From positions 132,653 through 196,652 of the forward strand of contig NW_003210538.1 in NCBI RefSeq assembly GCF_000006405.1: 64,000 bases of DNA, written 5' to 3'. Below, piece by piece: positions 44,699-56,200 of the stretch; position 1 is the first letter of the stretch; each line of letters begins with the position of its first letter. Under the pieces are notes generated by a model. The model was not told the DNA's origin. It searched no databases and was given only the letters and a program-made list of their open reading frames with translations. This DNA comes from Perkinsus marinus ATCC 50983 (lineage: Eukaryota > Perkinsozoa > Perkinsida > Perkinsidae). A program made the translations under genes and the position numbers.

Positions 44699-45026
44699 CC
44701 GGCTTTCACTATACGCGATGAAATTCTGCTTGTCATCTAGTGTCATTAAGTTCATTGTAGGCCTCTGATATTTGGTCCAGATCAGCGTCGACAGACCTTC
44801 CCACCGATTATGCCAGAAGTGTTGGACTCTACCCCCTCGAAGCAGTCCTATCCGGGCAACAACGGCGCTCCAATGACTCCAGCTAGACCCAAGGGGTGGG
44901 TCGTCCATAGAGAACAGAGGAGTTATTCATTGCTCGCTACAGACGCATTCCAGCTCCACAGTCAATCCGTATTGTGGGGCCGCCTGACGCTTTGAAGCCG
45001 GGGCCTATTCTGATGTAAGTCGTAAA

Positions 45027-45062
45027 TGCTCCTGCCGGGATTCGAACCTGCGATCTCCGCAG
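45027..45062 (-). pseudogene. tRNA-like 3' half
   Basis: On the minus strand GGTTCGAATCC (exact B-box) is followed by CCGGCAGGAGCA, resembling a T-arm end, acceptor strand and discriminator A. There is no 5' half (GCTCCTG) upstream and no T-run downstream, so it is a relic or chance similarity. Confidence 0.35.
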
Positions 45063-45870
45063 GTATCTTTGCAAATTCGGGGAAGTTCGGGAACTTAATT
45101 CACAGAACGAGATTATCGTATGAATCATGCTTGACAAGCATTGCTTGTATCAACACACAGTTCCCTTTTCTCTCATTAGATAGATGACGACGGCCATAGC
45201 TATTCGGTGGCCGACTGCAGTTTTGGGGACTCCACTACAGCCGAGCGTATCCTATCACAACGGAAGCACTTCATTAACGGCCTCCGTGTTAGAATCGAGT
45301 AAATTCTATAACACATCATCACCCTCCACTAACACTTTGTTGTTCAGGCGATCGATCTTGCCGGATACTCGAAGAATGTTCTACTAGTATGCTACTTTGA
45401 ACATGTCTTCTCATATTCGAGCTTTCCTCGAGTGGCCGTTGCACTGCCCTATACTTGTGTTACCGTAGTGACCACGAAACAGGAAAATGTTATCGCCGAC
45501 TTGACGAACATGTGGGCTCTGCAAATTTCTCTCAACTTCGCATGAAATGCGGTATCAAACATGACACGATCCGTGAGAAGGGAACATTTCCCCTTTTCAT
45601 CGAGTATTCGAAGATTGTACATTTAACCCTAGCGCACCAACGATTTTACATTGAATTATCGTCATACGATTCCGCCACGTATCAGCAGCGCGCGCATTGA
45701 CTTTCCAAAGGTTCTCTCCCTGCTTTGATAAAGAAATTAACCGTTCAAGTATAACCGTATCAATATACTCGGCAACTCAATACCAAGGTCATCATGTTAC
45801 ACTGACATGGCGGCATGCTACTGTTGATTCACAACACAACGTACCAGCTTTTCCTGCTGTTCAGCATCGC
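45063..45870. other. Intergenic region
   Basis: About 800 bp between the Mei2-like gene and the dynein intermediate chain 3' end. Several short ORFs on the plus strand have no recognisable features. Confidence 0.4.
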
Positions 45871-48800
45871 TCATCTGAGGAACCTAATAGAGAACAAAAC
45901 TGAACCTTGGTGAACCATCGACACGCTCACTTCGCAATTGTGCAGTCGCATGACTTCTACCCTTCCCGTGCTATCCCCTGCTACCAGCACAGGAGAAGTG
46001 GGGGCGAACCCGACTGACACTGCGCGATGCCAACGATCGTGTCCGAGGTCATTGACAGGATAATGCACCTTAAAAAATGATAGGTAGCTGCACTAAGCTG
46101 GACAGAAGCTCACTATGATGGGGTCCAATGGGCTCCTGTGTATATCCCACAGCTCCACTCTGCCATCATCCATCACTCCGGCAAAGCACGTAGAGTTGTG
46201 GGGGCACCAAGAGATATCATTGACCTAAGCTGAGAAAGTCCCATAGTGTACTCACAGCGAAGAATACCGCATCGCAAAGATCCGTTGATTGATAGTTCTG
46301 TAAGGGAGTATTTGTGGCTATTCCAATTCTTTCAAAGGCGGCCGAGTCAGCGCGTTTGACCATATAACTGCTGCTACCTATGCGGAGGGGTCCGAGGTGA
46401 TAACAGGAAATTAATGGTCCCACTACCACGACGCGCTTCCATCGGTATGGACTTGGTGGACCATAGCTTCATGGTCCAATCAGCACTACAGGTGAGGAAG
46501 GCCGGCAGCCAGAAGGGATTACATCGCACCTGCACGCATGCTCAGGGCCTCCTAGGAGATACAGTGCAACCTTATAAACAGCAGCTGCATGGCCGTGGTA
46601 GGTCTCCAGGTAGTGTTCGTTATAGCTCGTAGAGCAGCGATGGACCAGCCCATCACTAGTCCCGACCAAATACATAGACGGATCTTGCTTCAAAAAGTCC
46701 ACACAGAAGCCGCAGCTTTGCCTAACTTGAGCTCATCACTCACACTCCAACTCCGCTCACCTGAATGCCAGTCCGTCCTGACGACTCCTCCCCCCGCTGT
46801 CCTGCGCCCCCGTATTGAGGACGTTGGTAGCGAGATCTGGGTTGGCCGATCGCTTCAGCGACATAAGCACTGCCCGTTCTAGTCCCTAGCAGAGAAAGGA
46901 TGCATTACAGACCCTCTACAGGTGCCCGGAGATGATCTACTGATAGGAGCCTAAGATTGCCAGCCGTCTCACCTTCCGCATGTCCCATTGTATAACCTTA
47001 CCATCAGCCCCGACCGATATAAGGTTCTCCCTCGGGAACTTATCAGGCCCCCTATCAACCTGGGAGCGGCACTGTAGTGATGCTACACTAAAGCCAATGA
47101 CTGTACCCATTGTATGTCCCACACCACATCAGTATGCCTGCTCGCTACGTTCGATATCGGACCTCCGCCCTGCTGATGCTGACCACCACTACCCCGTTGC
47201 TGGGCTCCTCCAGCCGACGCTCCAGATTGCGTCGCGGAACTGAGTATCTACATAGCACCACTCTCCTCGAGGTACGTAGTAGGATTATAAGCTGACAGGT
47301 GAGTCGGCTTTCTGACGGAGGTCCCAAATTGCAAGGCCGCCATCCTGCATACCAACTGCTAGCAAGTTGGGGTACGTATCGCTGAATGCCACAGATGAGA
47401 CCTGATGAATAAATAGGAAGGACGGTATCACTAGATAAATGTGTATCTACCCCGGCTGTGGTCTTGAGGGCACGTTCCGGGTAGAAGGGGTTTTTGAGAC
47501 TCCAGAACAGTACTGCTCCACCGCCGGAGGCTTTCCATGTGGTATCACAGTTCCCTGGAGAGAAGCCGGGCATCGCGAATCATTACTCTGTATCCAGTCA
47601 CGAACCATAGGATGCACAGAGGAGGTCCTGGTTGAACTGATGCCACTTGAGATTGGTTACGGATAACCCATGAGTTAGGGACGTTGCTTCGAAAGTGAAG
47701 AGATGCTGAGGGCGATAGTAAGCAGGCGTCGTCTTAGGGAGGCTACCATCACCTCCATGCTGGACTTAACGTCACCATCCTGCTCAGTGTCATCCTCTTC
47801 CTGCTCGGTCTCTTCAGGAGTCACATCTGGCTTGACCTCAGATTGTTCAGGAGTTGCGCTCTCTCGGCGAGATGGAACTTGCAACTGGTTCGGATCTTGG
47901 GCGCCTCTGAAGCGGTTTCACCATTGTGAGCATCAGCGCACATTTCGGCGAAACCATTGATCTCGCCCGAATCACTCTGCGCGGAATCGAATCTGATTAT
48001 CGAGGGGCTCACTTGTTAGATAGGGCAGATGACCTTCGACTGGCCGAAGGGTCAACAGCGTTAGAAAGAGGGAAGCTATCGATAAACTTCTGTTCTCTCT
48101 CGGCCAGTTGGGCGAGTGTTGGATAATTACGGTATCTAACGGCCGATTGGAAAACCGTCTATGCTAGAATGTCTACAGAAGATGGGCGTTGTGATATTCG
48201 TTTTGGCTTAGAGTTCTCTCCATCACCCTGGCCGCTTCCCGTAGCTCGATAGGTATCAATAGGTTGCTGCCCATAACCCATCGTAGGGCAGGGGCATCCT
48301 CCTGAGTAGCCGCAGTCATCGCATGCACTGCGAGTATCAGCGTACCCGCTCCGTTTCCACTGCTTGCTTATCTTCGACGGCCCCTCCTGAAATCACGTCA
48401 TTCTCAAACACGTCAGGCGGATCCACGAACCATCTTGATCTCTACGGAGGAGTGCGCTCTCTTCGACTAGCTTCTCAGAGTTGCCTGCTCCCATGCCTCG
48501 AGTCAACTTCTTGGGCGAACTAGATCGATTGCCCTGCCCACCGAGGCATGCTATCGTCCACATCACGTAGTTGCGTAGTTACCCCCTTCGTGGAGCTGCC
48601 CTTCTTAGATTGAGCAGCAGTGGTCCTCGAGGTCTCCTTGGCAACATGGGAGAGGATTGCCTCAGAGGAGGTCTCGAGTAGACATCCAGGCTTGGCTAGA
48701 GATTCCGTGGACTGAGAATCGGAATGTGATCGTGCTCACGCCGTGATGGAGGTCGTACGGTCTCCTCAACATTCCGTTGACATTCGATCTGGATCTGCAA

Positions 48801-49694
48801 GTCGGTCGGAACAAGCTCTTCTCTGAAGCTGTCATGTATATCCCAAACAGATGCATTAACTCCGAGCGACGAGGTTGCTAAAATGAAAAAATACTGGAAC
48901 CGAGAATCGAACTCGGGACCTACTGCGTGTTAGGCAGTCGTCATAACCAACTAGACCATTCCAGCGATGCTCAAAAACGAAATAAACAAGTGAGAACGAG
49001 ATGAACAGTCATGTGCCCTCATATCGACAATGTCAACTCACACTGGCCGATCACAACTCCCTCACCTGGTGGATCCGTGAAGGTCTCCTTCATCTTCTGA
49101 GGATAGTTCAGAGTTTGCGCATGCTGGCCTCGGAACTGATCAGGTGCGTTCTGCTTGCGGTTCAACAGAGCCTCGTAGTTCTCATTCTCGGCGATTATCT
49201 GGACACAACCAGGACTTTCCAATTACCGTGCTGAATGACTTACCTTGTCGTACGTCTCCTGTCCTTCACTTGCCGCGACGCTGGGTATATCAATAAGAAC
49301 TGTCGTTGGCGTCTCCGTAAGTCTTATCTCTATCATCCGCTCTTCCCGGGATTTGACCTGATACGAGAGATTCAAGACTTGCAACAAGTCGTTCTCAGCA
49401 GCTCCTCAGAGCGTTGCCTACGCGCCCAATGAGAATGGAGATTTACCTGTGCTCTTTGGAGGGAATGCGATCCCAACGATATGTTCTTGGGGGTATCCCT
49501 GATATACCCATCAATGAGCTTCACCTCAATACAAAAGCTCTCTACGATGAATGCCGCTTTCGTTCTTCCACTTGTCTAAGTTCCTCCTTCAACTCTTCCA
49601 TCACTTTCCGTGGCATTGTCTTCAGTACGGTCTCCTGTTGATCCTCCTGCTGTGGTGCGCTCAGAGGTTTCGGCGTAACGTCGCGACTGCACAT
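45871..49694 (-). CDS. DNAI1: Axonemal outer-arm dynein intermediate chain DNAI1/IC1-type (WD40)
   Basis: Many exons. ATG at 49694 (MCSRDVTPKPLSAPQQED), a helical N-terminus, then DQFRGQHAQTLNYPQKMKET and FTDPP, matching IC1's 'NQFNFSERAAQTLNYP-RDRETFTEPP'. That exon is joined across a 188-nt intron (48878-49065) to ATSSLGVNASVWDIHDSF (IC1 'TQWEIYDEY'). WD40 region: GGGAVLFWSLKNPFYPERAL; WDMRK (46985); DFLKQDPSMYLVGTSDGLVH then RCSTSYNEHYLETYHGHAAA (IC1 'YLVGTEEG-I-RCSKAYSSQYL-TY-GH'); ISWCPHNSTCFAGVMDDGRV ELWDIH; and PVLVAGDSTGRVEVMRL ('IVGDDRG-V-SLKLS') before the stop at 45871. The protein anchors the outer dynein arm and binds LC8, which is also encoded nearby. A tRNA-Val gene lies inside the 188-nt intron. 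Some middle exons are only roughly placed. Confidence 0.85.
48892..48965 (-). tRNA. tRNA-Val (AAC), inside a DNAI1 intron
   Basis: 74 nt including discriminator A. Acceptor GCTGGAA pairs with TTCCAGT (first pair G-U); D-arm TGGTCTAGTTGGTTATGACG; anticodon arm ACTGC-CTAACAC-GCAGT gives anticodon AAC; T-arm CCGAGTTCGATTCTCGG. It is followed at once by TTTTTTC, a Pol III terminator. No tRNA intron. It lies in the sense direction within the DNAI1 intron 48878-49065, and the terminator merges with the intron's 3' splice site (TTTTTTCATTTTAG). Confidence 0.95.
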
Positions 49695-49733
49695 ATAATC
49701 GTATCAACGTAGTTGAAGCCACCAATTACCCAT

Positions 49734-50018
49734 CTAAAACGACGTAAGTACTCGTTGGTCGCTCTGGAGTACGTGTAGTAGTCTTATTAATAAGGCCCGT
49801 GAAGAGGTGTTGGTGTACCTATTATAAAGCCGTACGTTTCTACCACCATATGGAGATCTCAGAGTCACCTGCTTGGTTCCACCAGCATTCAGACGCTTAG
49901 ATTCAACAGGCCGTGTTTTGGTGGATATAGCTGATCGCATAGTCGGGCATACAAATACTTTCCCTAATAGTGATAACTGCTCAGCTCCAACAACCAACAT
50001 AACATCAGCGATCACCAT
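49734..50018 (-). CDS. Possible mitochondrial ribosomal protein (bL21-like), tentative
   Basis: ATG at 50018: MVIADVMLVVGAEQLSLLGK then VFVCPTMRSAIS and GGTKQVTLRSPYGGRNVRLY, with a donor-like GTACAC after NR (about 49817). The 'lLVvGaeq-sLlGK-fv' start and a basic second half recall bL21m, where 'lLVGt--FTLIGKPLL' is typical. The similarity is faint, the 3' exon is not resolved, and a further open minus-strand exon lies at 50429-50680 (MVRRSLLEQARCAAFKEARV). Treat the name as a guess. Confidence 0.25.
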   Translation of the reverse strand: MVIADVMLVVGAEQLSLLGKVFVCPTMRSAISTKTRPVESKRLNAGGTKQVTLRSPYGGRNVRLYNRYTNTSSRALLIRLLHVLQSDQRVLTSF

Positions 50019-53000
50019 CGACCCGAGCAGCGTCTACCTTCCGCAGTACATCCAGTATTAACAACCCAATACGGCCAAGGCAAGGGAGAAACACAAAATG
50101 AAGACCCAGGCGGAATGCTCATCAAGAGCATCCCTGGGAAGACCCTGATTTAATAATGCATTCAACATGCGAGGTAGCGCTCATCATTCAAGTCGACTGT
50201 TACACGACCGCGTCTAGTGAACTCATCACTAAAATTACAGTACTACAACTGGCCTCCGGTACCAGCTGGTAAGCCGCGACCTCCAATACGAACTAGCTAG
50301 ATGCCGCAGGTCTCTAGGTCTTGTTCACGGTTGGACATTCCTACTATTTGCCTCCATGGCTCCCGCGACGTGGATCTCAGCTCCCAAAGATGCTTGAGGA
50401 GCCGGGGGCTTGCTGCTCGGGGCAACCACTAGTGTGTCACCGACAAGGTATCACCAATTCTCATATGATACTTCGCTATAAATTCCAACCGTCCATCTGT
50501 CGCTCGAGATGGTACAACCCGAGCTTCTTTAAATGCTGCACATCTAGCTTGTTCTAGTAAACTGCGTCTCACCATAATAGTAGCGTGGCTCTCGATCTTC
50601 GTAGAGAGCTCTCCCCCTCTGTCACGCTTATCATGCGGTAGGAGAGTGTAATTCCTCAGACAAGGCGTTTCCGTATTCAAAGAGATATCGGAGAGTAACG
50701 AACCTCACGTGGCGAATGTGCCTACATGCAGGAGCGCATCTTGGTTACAGACCGCACCATTTGTCACGCTGGAAGGTTCGAAAGCAACGATAGTCGCCTT
50801 AATGCTGTGTTGATTCTCGCAATGCCTCAATGCATAATGTCAACTGAAAGAAGAGGATAAGTCAGGGCTTGGGGAGTCCAGGGGTCCAGGGGCGGACGAT
50901 ACGAGTGAGAGAGGAATGGGAATAGGCTTCACAGGAGAGAGGATAGAAACCTGGAAACTAGAAGGTGAAGATAATCGCGCAGTGGAAAAATGAAAATGGC
51001 AAACGAAAATTTATCCGCAGCGGAGCGAAGTTACCGAGAAGTCGAGCGATCTTCACATCCACTTCCGTTCCAGAAGTTTCGCAATCAACTTTTTCTCTTG
51101 CGAGGTGCTCTGTTGTTTGTCCATATGTGTGTTCGTCTTTTCAATAGGGCACCGAAAAGTTGTGATTGTCCTTGGCTCTCAACCGCTATAACCTTTAGTA
51201 TGAAGGCCATCTATGCTGGTGGATATATCCATGCCGACCTCTTCCTGGCAAGTCAATATTCGCTATTCTCTTTATGGGATGTTCTACACACTTGCATCAT
51301 AGCATCCAGCGAGCACTACATGTGTCTTGGTTAGGATACATGCGGTGCTCGCGACTCGGAGTGGACGACTACTCTGCGTGAGGGCGCAATATCAGCACTG
51401 ATGGGTGTATTTCTCCTTCTTTCGCCTCAACTCGCTTCGTTGTAGCTGAAAGCATTTGTAAAATCGCCATGAGGTGATGGGAGTCAATGGTGGATCAAAA
51501 TGGACGATGTTGGGTCCGAGATAGTTTACATTCTCACTGCGTCATTGATAAAGTAAGAGCCCTGTCATGGAACTTATACGTGTTCAGCGATTTGCCTTAC
51601 AGCAGTTCGGAAAATATACGTTATACGATCCACGTTGGTGTTGTTTTGTTCTAGTCTTCAATGTGAGGGAAACGTAAATATAGAGGATTTCCTGTATCGT
51701 CTGACTGGCTTCAACTGGGCGAACTAACACGCAATACTTTTTGCAGGCTTCTTGCACTCGTACCAGTCTTGTTCATGATGACGGTGATGATGCCCTCGAC
51801 GATGATCCGCTAGCAGGTCAGCTGAGGGGGTTGATCTCGGTAGTAGGGCTGGGTAGTAATTCAGGCCTTGGAGGGCCAGGTGGAGCCCGGGGGCTACGTC
51901 GTTGTCAAAGTGTTTAGTTTTGTTGCCCTTGGGTCGCTCATGACTCTCGTAGTGCAGCTCCCAATGAAGTCATTGTGTTGAGTATCACTCAACGAGTAAG
52001 TTCGCTACTTATGTCATGGGTATGATAGTAGCGAGGAGAAGCTCGTGCTCCCTTGACACGACCGGGAAATCCAGCTTTGAACGCAAAATAATCTTCACCT
52101 CAGCGTCATCTCCTTCTACAGCAGTCATACTGTGAAGGAAGTGGTGTAGCTGGTTCCAGGAGCGGTCAGGCCTCGAGTTGAGGCTCTTGTGTACGGACGA
52201 CAACATCATCGTCAAGACGTCGGGACGCCATAAGTAGCAGTCAACTGTTCTCTATGAGATGGAACAGGTGAGAAGAGTGTTGGTGGTGGAGAGTATGAGG
52301 AATGCGGGATACATACTGTTATAAAGCGCCTCGTACCACTGTGCTATTCAGAAATTCACCTGCGAATAGGGACACTATACCCTTGCAGAAGAATTTTCCA
52401 TGCACGAGTAATGAACGTATTTTAATTGTTTGGATGCACATAAATGCTTTGGGTAAGCGGAAAGAGGATCGTTTAGTTCGGTCCCCAAGTGGCGATTTCA
52501 ATTTCACGGGTAAGGAATACAATTTCGTGAATTTTTCGTGATGGACTTTGCCCGTCTGGAGATGCCAGAGTGTGTGATTGCAGCGTTCAGATGGAATGCC
52601 GTGATCGAGTTTAAAGAGAGCATAAAAGAATTGAGAGGGCAAGACACAGCTGTTGTGGAGGGCTGGGGACCTCACAAATATGGTACGGAATCCCCATCAA
52701 CTTACGCACGAGATCACCATTGTGGGCAGACAACATCACAAAATCTTGCCGTGTGACGGTCGGGTATTGTCTCCTGAAGCCGATATGAAATTCTGATAGA
52801 TTTTAAGATTACCAAATTGAGAAGGTAAATCGTATGTAAGACATCCTCCAGCACTTCGGGCGAGCGAGATTTGAATTATCATGTAAGTTGGAAGCATCCA
52901 CAGACCTGAAAGCATTATCGAGAATGAGCTAAGCATGATACGTGAAATGGTGCAAGCATTATCGAGGAAGTTTTTAAGTGGCAATAGGCGAGAATGGTTA

Positions 53001-53262
53001 TGTCTCGCTGAGTTACTTGATGAAAAGTTGAGCATTTGTAAGTTGGGCAAGTCGCGCCCGATCTTTGGTCCATTTCATATATCCAACCCTGGTCTCGTCT
53101 CGTTTGTCAATTAGACTGTATCATTCATCTCTCTCGGTGGAGCCCCTTCTATCGAAGTCTATGCCCTACAAGGCTAGACTAGGGGGTTCGGTCGCCTTCT
53201 AGTACCGCTGTGACAGGTTGTCGCTGGCAATGCTCTCCTTAGTTTGTCCAGATAGCTACTGA
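50019..53262. other. Region without a supportable gene
   Basis: About 3.2 kb. It contains scattered ORFs of 60-118 codons on both strands (for example 50990-51334 plus, 52009-52215 minus, 52319-52675 minus), none with a recognised domain, signal peptide or convincing splice partners. An open minus-strand exon-like stretch at 50429-50680 is the best candidate for coding. No tRNA or MITE seen. Confidence 0.4.
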
Positions 53263-56200
53263 ATGCATAGCATACTAACGGGATCAATTCGCTCTACATT
53301 AATCGTCTTTGGGAGTCTCATTTTCGTTACTGGGGGTGTGCAAAGGGGAAGTTCCACACAGGACAGGGTACGCTGTGATGAAGTGACGGACGAGTGGTAT
53401 GAGTTTTGCGCTCAGACCGCGGACGCTCTCGCAGATCAATGCACCGGTATCGTGATCAAGGGGAGACACTTGACGAAAAGTCATCTGTCTAAGGCGATGT
53501 CCACGCGGGACTACCCCTACACTCTATGGGTAACTAGGACTACGTAGAGAGCTTCGACGATCCTATCTCGTAGACCGTTGGGGAAGCCCGTGGAACCTTT
53601 ACGAAACACTCTTGTGAGCAAGTGAAGACCTCCCCGAGAAGGAACAAGGAGCTGCAGTATGAAGTGCAAACTAAATGCGATGGTCTGCCAACGACACTCT
53701 ACTTCAATGACGAGGAGGCCGCCGTAGACTTTGCCGTGCGATGGGGTCATCTCCAGACGGTAAATACATAATCAACCTTCGAGTCATTTCTGACGGCCCT
53801 TCCCCAGTATGAAGTGGATCCGGCGGTGCTGCGCGATGGCTGGGTCAGCAAGAACCCCTTCGCGCGATTCGCTGTTTTCAAGAAGAAGTTGACTGCTGCT
53901 CATGTGAACTTCGACAGAAGTTGGAGGCCGGTTGAGAGATACCTAAAGGTGCCTCTGATGGCTGTTCATTCTGTTGGTCGAAGTGGATCTCGTTCAGATT
54001 GGCAGCAAGACATATGTCTACTGTGAAGGGGTGTCCTCTGGACCTAGTAGTAAGAGTGACAAGTGGAAACTCCGTGTGACTTGCACTAAGGAGAATTCTA
54101 AAAAGACGAGAGCGTTCGATATAGAGTTCAAGAACAAGGACAGTGCGACGAGTTTCGCCACAATATGGGGAGCGTATACGACGGAGGTGAGCAATTTCGT
54201 GGCGCAGTGACGGTAAATCCCCGGTATTGTCCTCGTTCAGGTGCCGATACCTGCGAGAATGATCAAAGACTCGACCATCCAGGCGGCCGAGGTCCTCGTC
54301 AGTCCCGCCACTGGACGAGCAAGGAAGAGAGTTCTTCGCGTAGGCTACTTGAAAGAAATGCGACACTGGAGTCGTGTTTCAGCTCGGAGATAAGAAACCG
54401 AGAATCTGTCGCGGCGTAGCTGACGTCTTGTATAAGGGTGATGCCGCTGATGTCGTTGCGGAGTGCGATAAGCAGCTACTGACGATACCATTCGGTGCCT
54501 ACCAACGTGCAGAGAAGTTCGCTGCCGTTTGGGGTGGTTTCAAGAAGGTCTGCGTCTTCTCTCCCTATCAATGTTAGATGCCAGTGGTCATCGTTCAGGT
54601 GGATGCGGATATTGTCGAGAAGTGTTCCAAGATGGAGATAGCTGGTCATCCCGACGATATCGTCAGAGCAACGTCAGACGTCGTGTCGCTGGGCAGGAAG
54701 ATCGCCGCGGGCCGCCTGGAGGTAGCCATTGGCTTTCATTCTCGCGCAGGACTTCGCTCCGCTACCCCTAGAACTACGTTGTTGGCCTTGTCAGCTTGGG
54801 ATTAGAAAACAGGTGTACTGTTTTACTCAGACCAGTGATGGCTCGATGCTACGCTGTGCGCGCGTGAGTGAGCCGGTATCATACGAGGGAGGCATCGACA
54901 AGTACGTGGTGAAGACCAAGTGCCAGGGCCGCACTACTAAGGTTATCTGCGATGACGAGGATGCTGCCTGGAGATTCTCAGCCCAGTGGTCACATTTCCG
55001 TGCGGGAGTAAGTCACACTATTTTCACTCTCATACAACAACTTAGCTTCAAATTGCTCGATCCTTCAACACCTGTCATAATGGAATCTTGTCATTGTCGT
55101 AATAGGTCTCTACTAACCTCGGTCTAGTGAGTGCCTCCAAGCGTGTTGATGTCCACCACAATGGCAAACGCTTACCGTTCACGCTTGTCACGGCTAACAT
55201 CGAGAGCCACGTGACCTCGCAGAACGTTCGGATGCGCTGGCTTGGGGTAAGAGCCTCTCCTTCCGACTCCTTTAAACTCTCATCTCAGCTTCGCTATGCT
55301 GGCACATCCATTAAGGACGATTTGGATCTATCTCGACAATGGTTCGTCTGCTCCAGGGTGAAGAATATCAAAGAGACTGATGGCGGTATGACCATCTCCC
55401 CTCATTTTAGTCATGAAGAGTGTTTCTGCTATTCAGGCGAATTCCACGTCGTCACCACCTGTGGCCTGTCAATTCGCAATCGCATCCCCACTCCTGAACA
55501 CAGTGACAACGAGGTGGACGTTGTCTTTACTAAGAGGGACGAGGCATACGACTTCGCCATGCAGTGGGGTCAATACAATCCGGTGGGTCTATCCTGTATC
55601 TGTGATTGCTTTGATCATTGGTATGATGCCAGGTGAATGCTCGTGACGTCGGGGTGATGTATGCAACTGAACCCGTGGTAGATCTGGTCACTGCAGGCTT
55701 CTACCGCGATACGTTTTCTGGGAAACTGACGGGGAGGGTGTTCACAGTAAGATGGCGCTTCTAATGGAGCTCTGATTCACGGCATGTCTGCAGACTCGGG
55801 ACACTAACTTCGAATGCGGTGCAATATCTGCTCTGGAACAGCAGACCAACGGTGATGTTCATATTCGGACTGAGTGCTCGGCCGAGCGGAAAAGGGAATA
55901 TCTCCCTTCGGCTGACGTAGGATGCCGATTTCCAATCGTCCAAGAGGCAGATGGTCTTCTCGTTCTCAGACAACACTGGCGATGAAGCGGGCTGAGGCAG
56001 CTGTGAAATGGGCTGTCAAGTGGGGAGATGTTGCCAATCCTGAGGTGGGTGTTAATAGCATTGTCGGGTCGCAGTTGAACTTCACTGGCTTACATCACCG
56101 TAGCAGAACTCTCGAATTATGGGTTGTCAGATCCACATGGCTGCGGCTATGGTATCTGGCGCTAGTGCGAACGTTGAGGGCCAGGTCACAGGGACTGTGA

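Noticed and set aside
50990-51334. 114-codon plus-strand ORF
   Set aside because: No domain, signal peptide, or spliced neighbours; codon pattern not convincing.
52319-52675. 118-codon minus-strand ORF
   Set aside because: Overlaps a plus-strand ORF of similar quality, with no recognisable motif in either.
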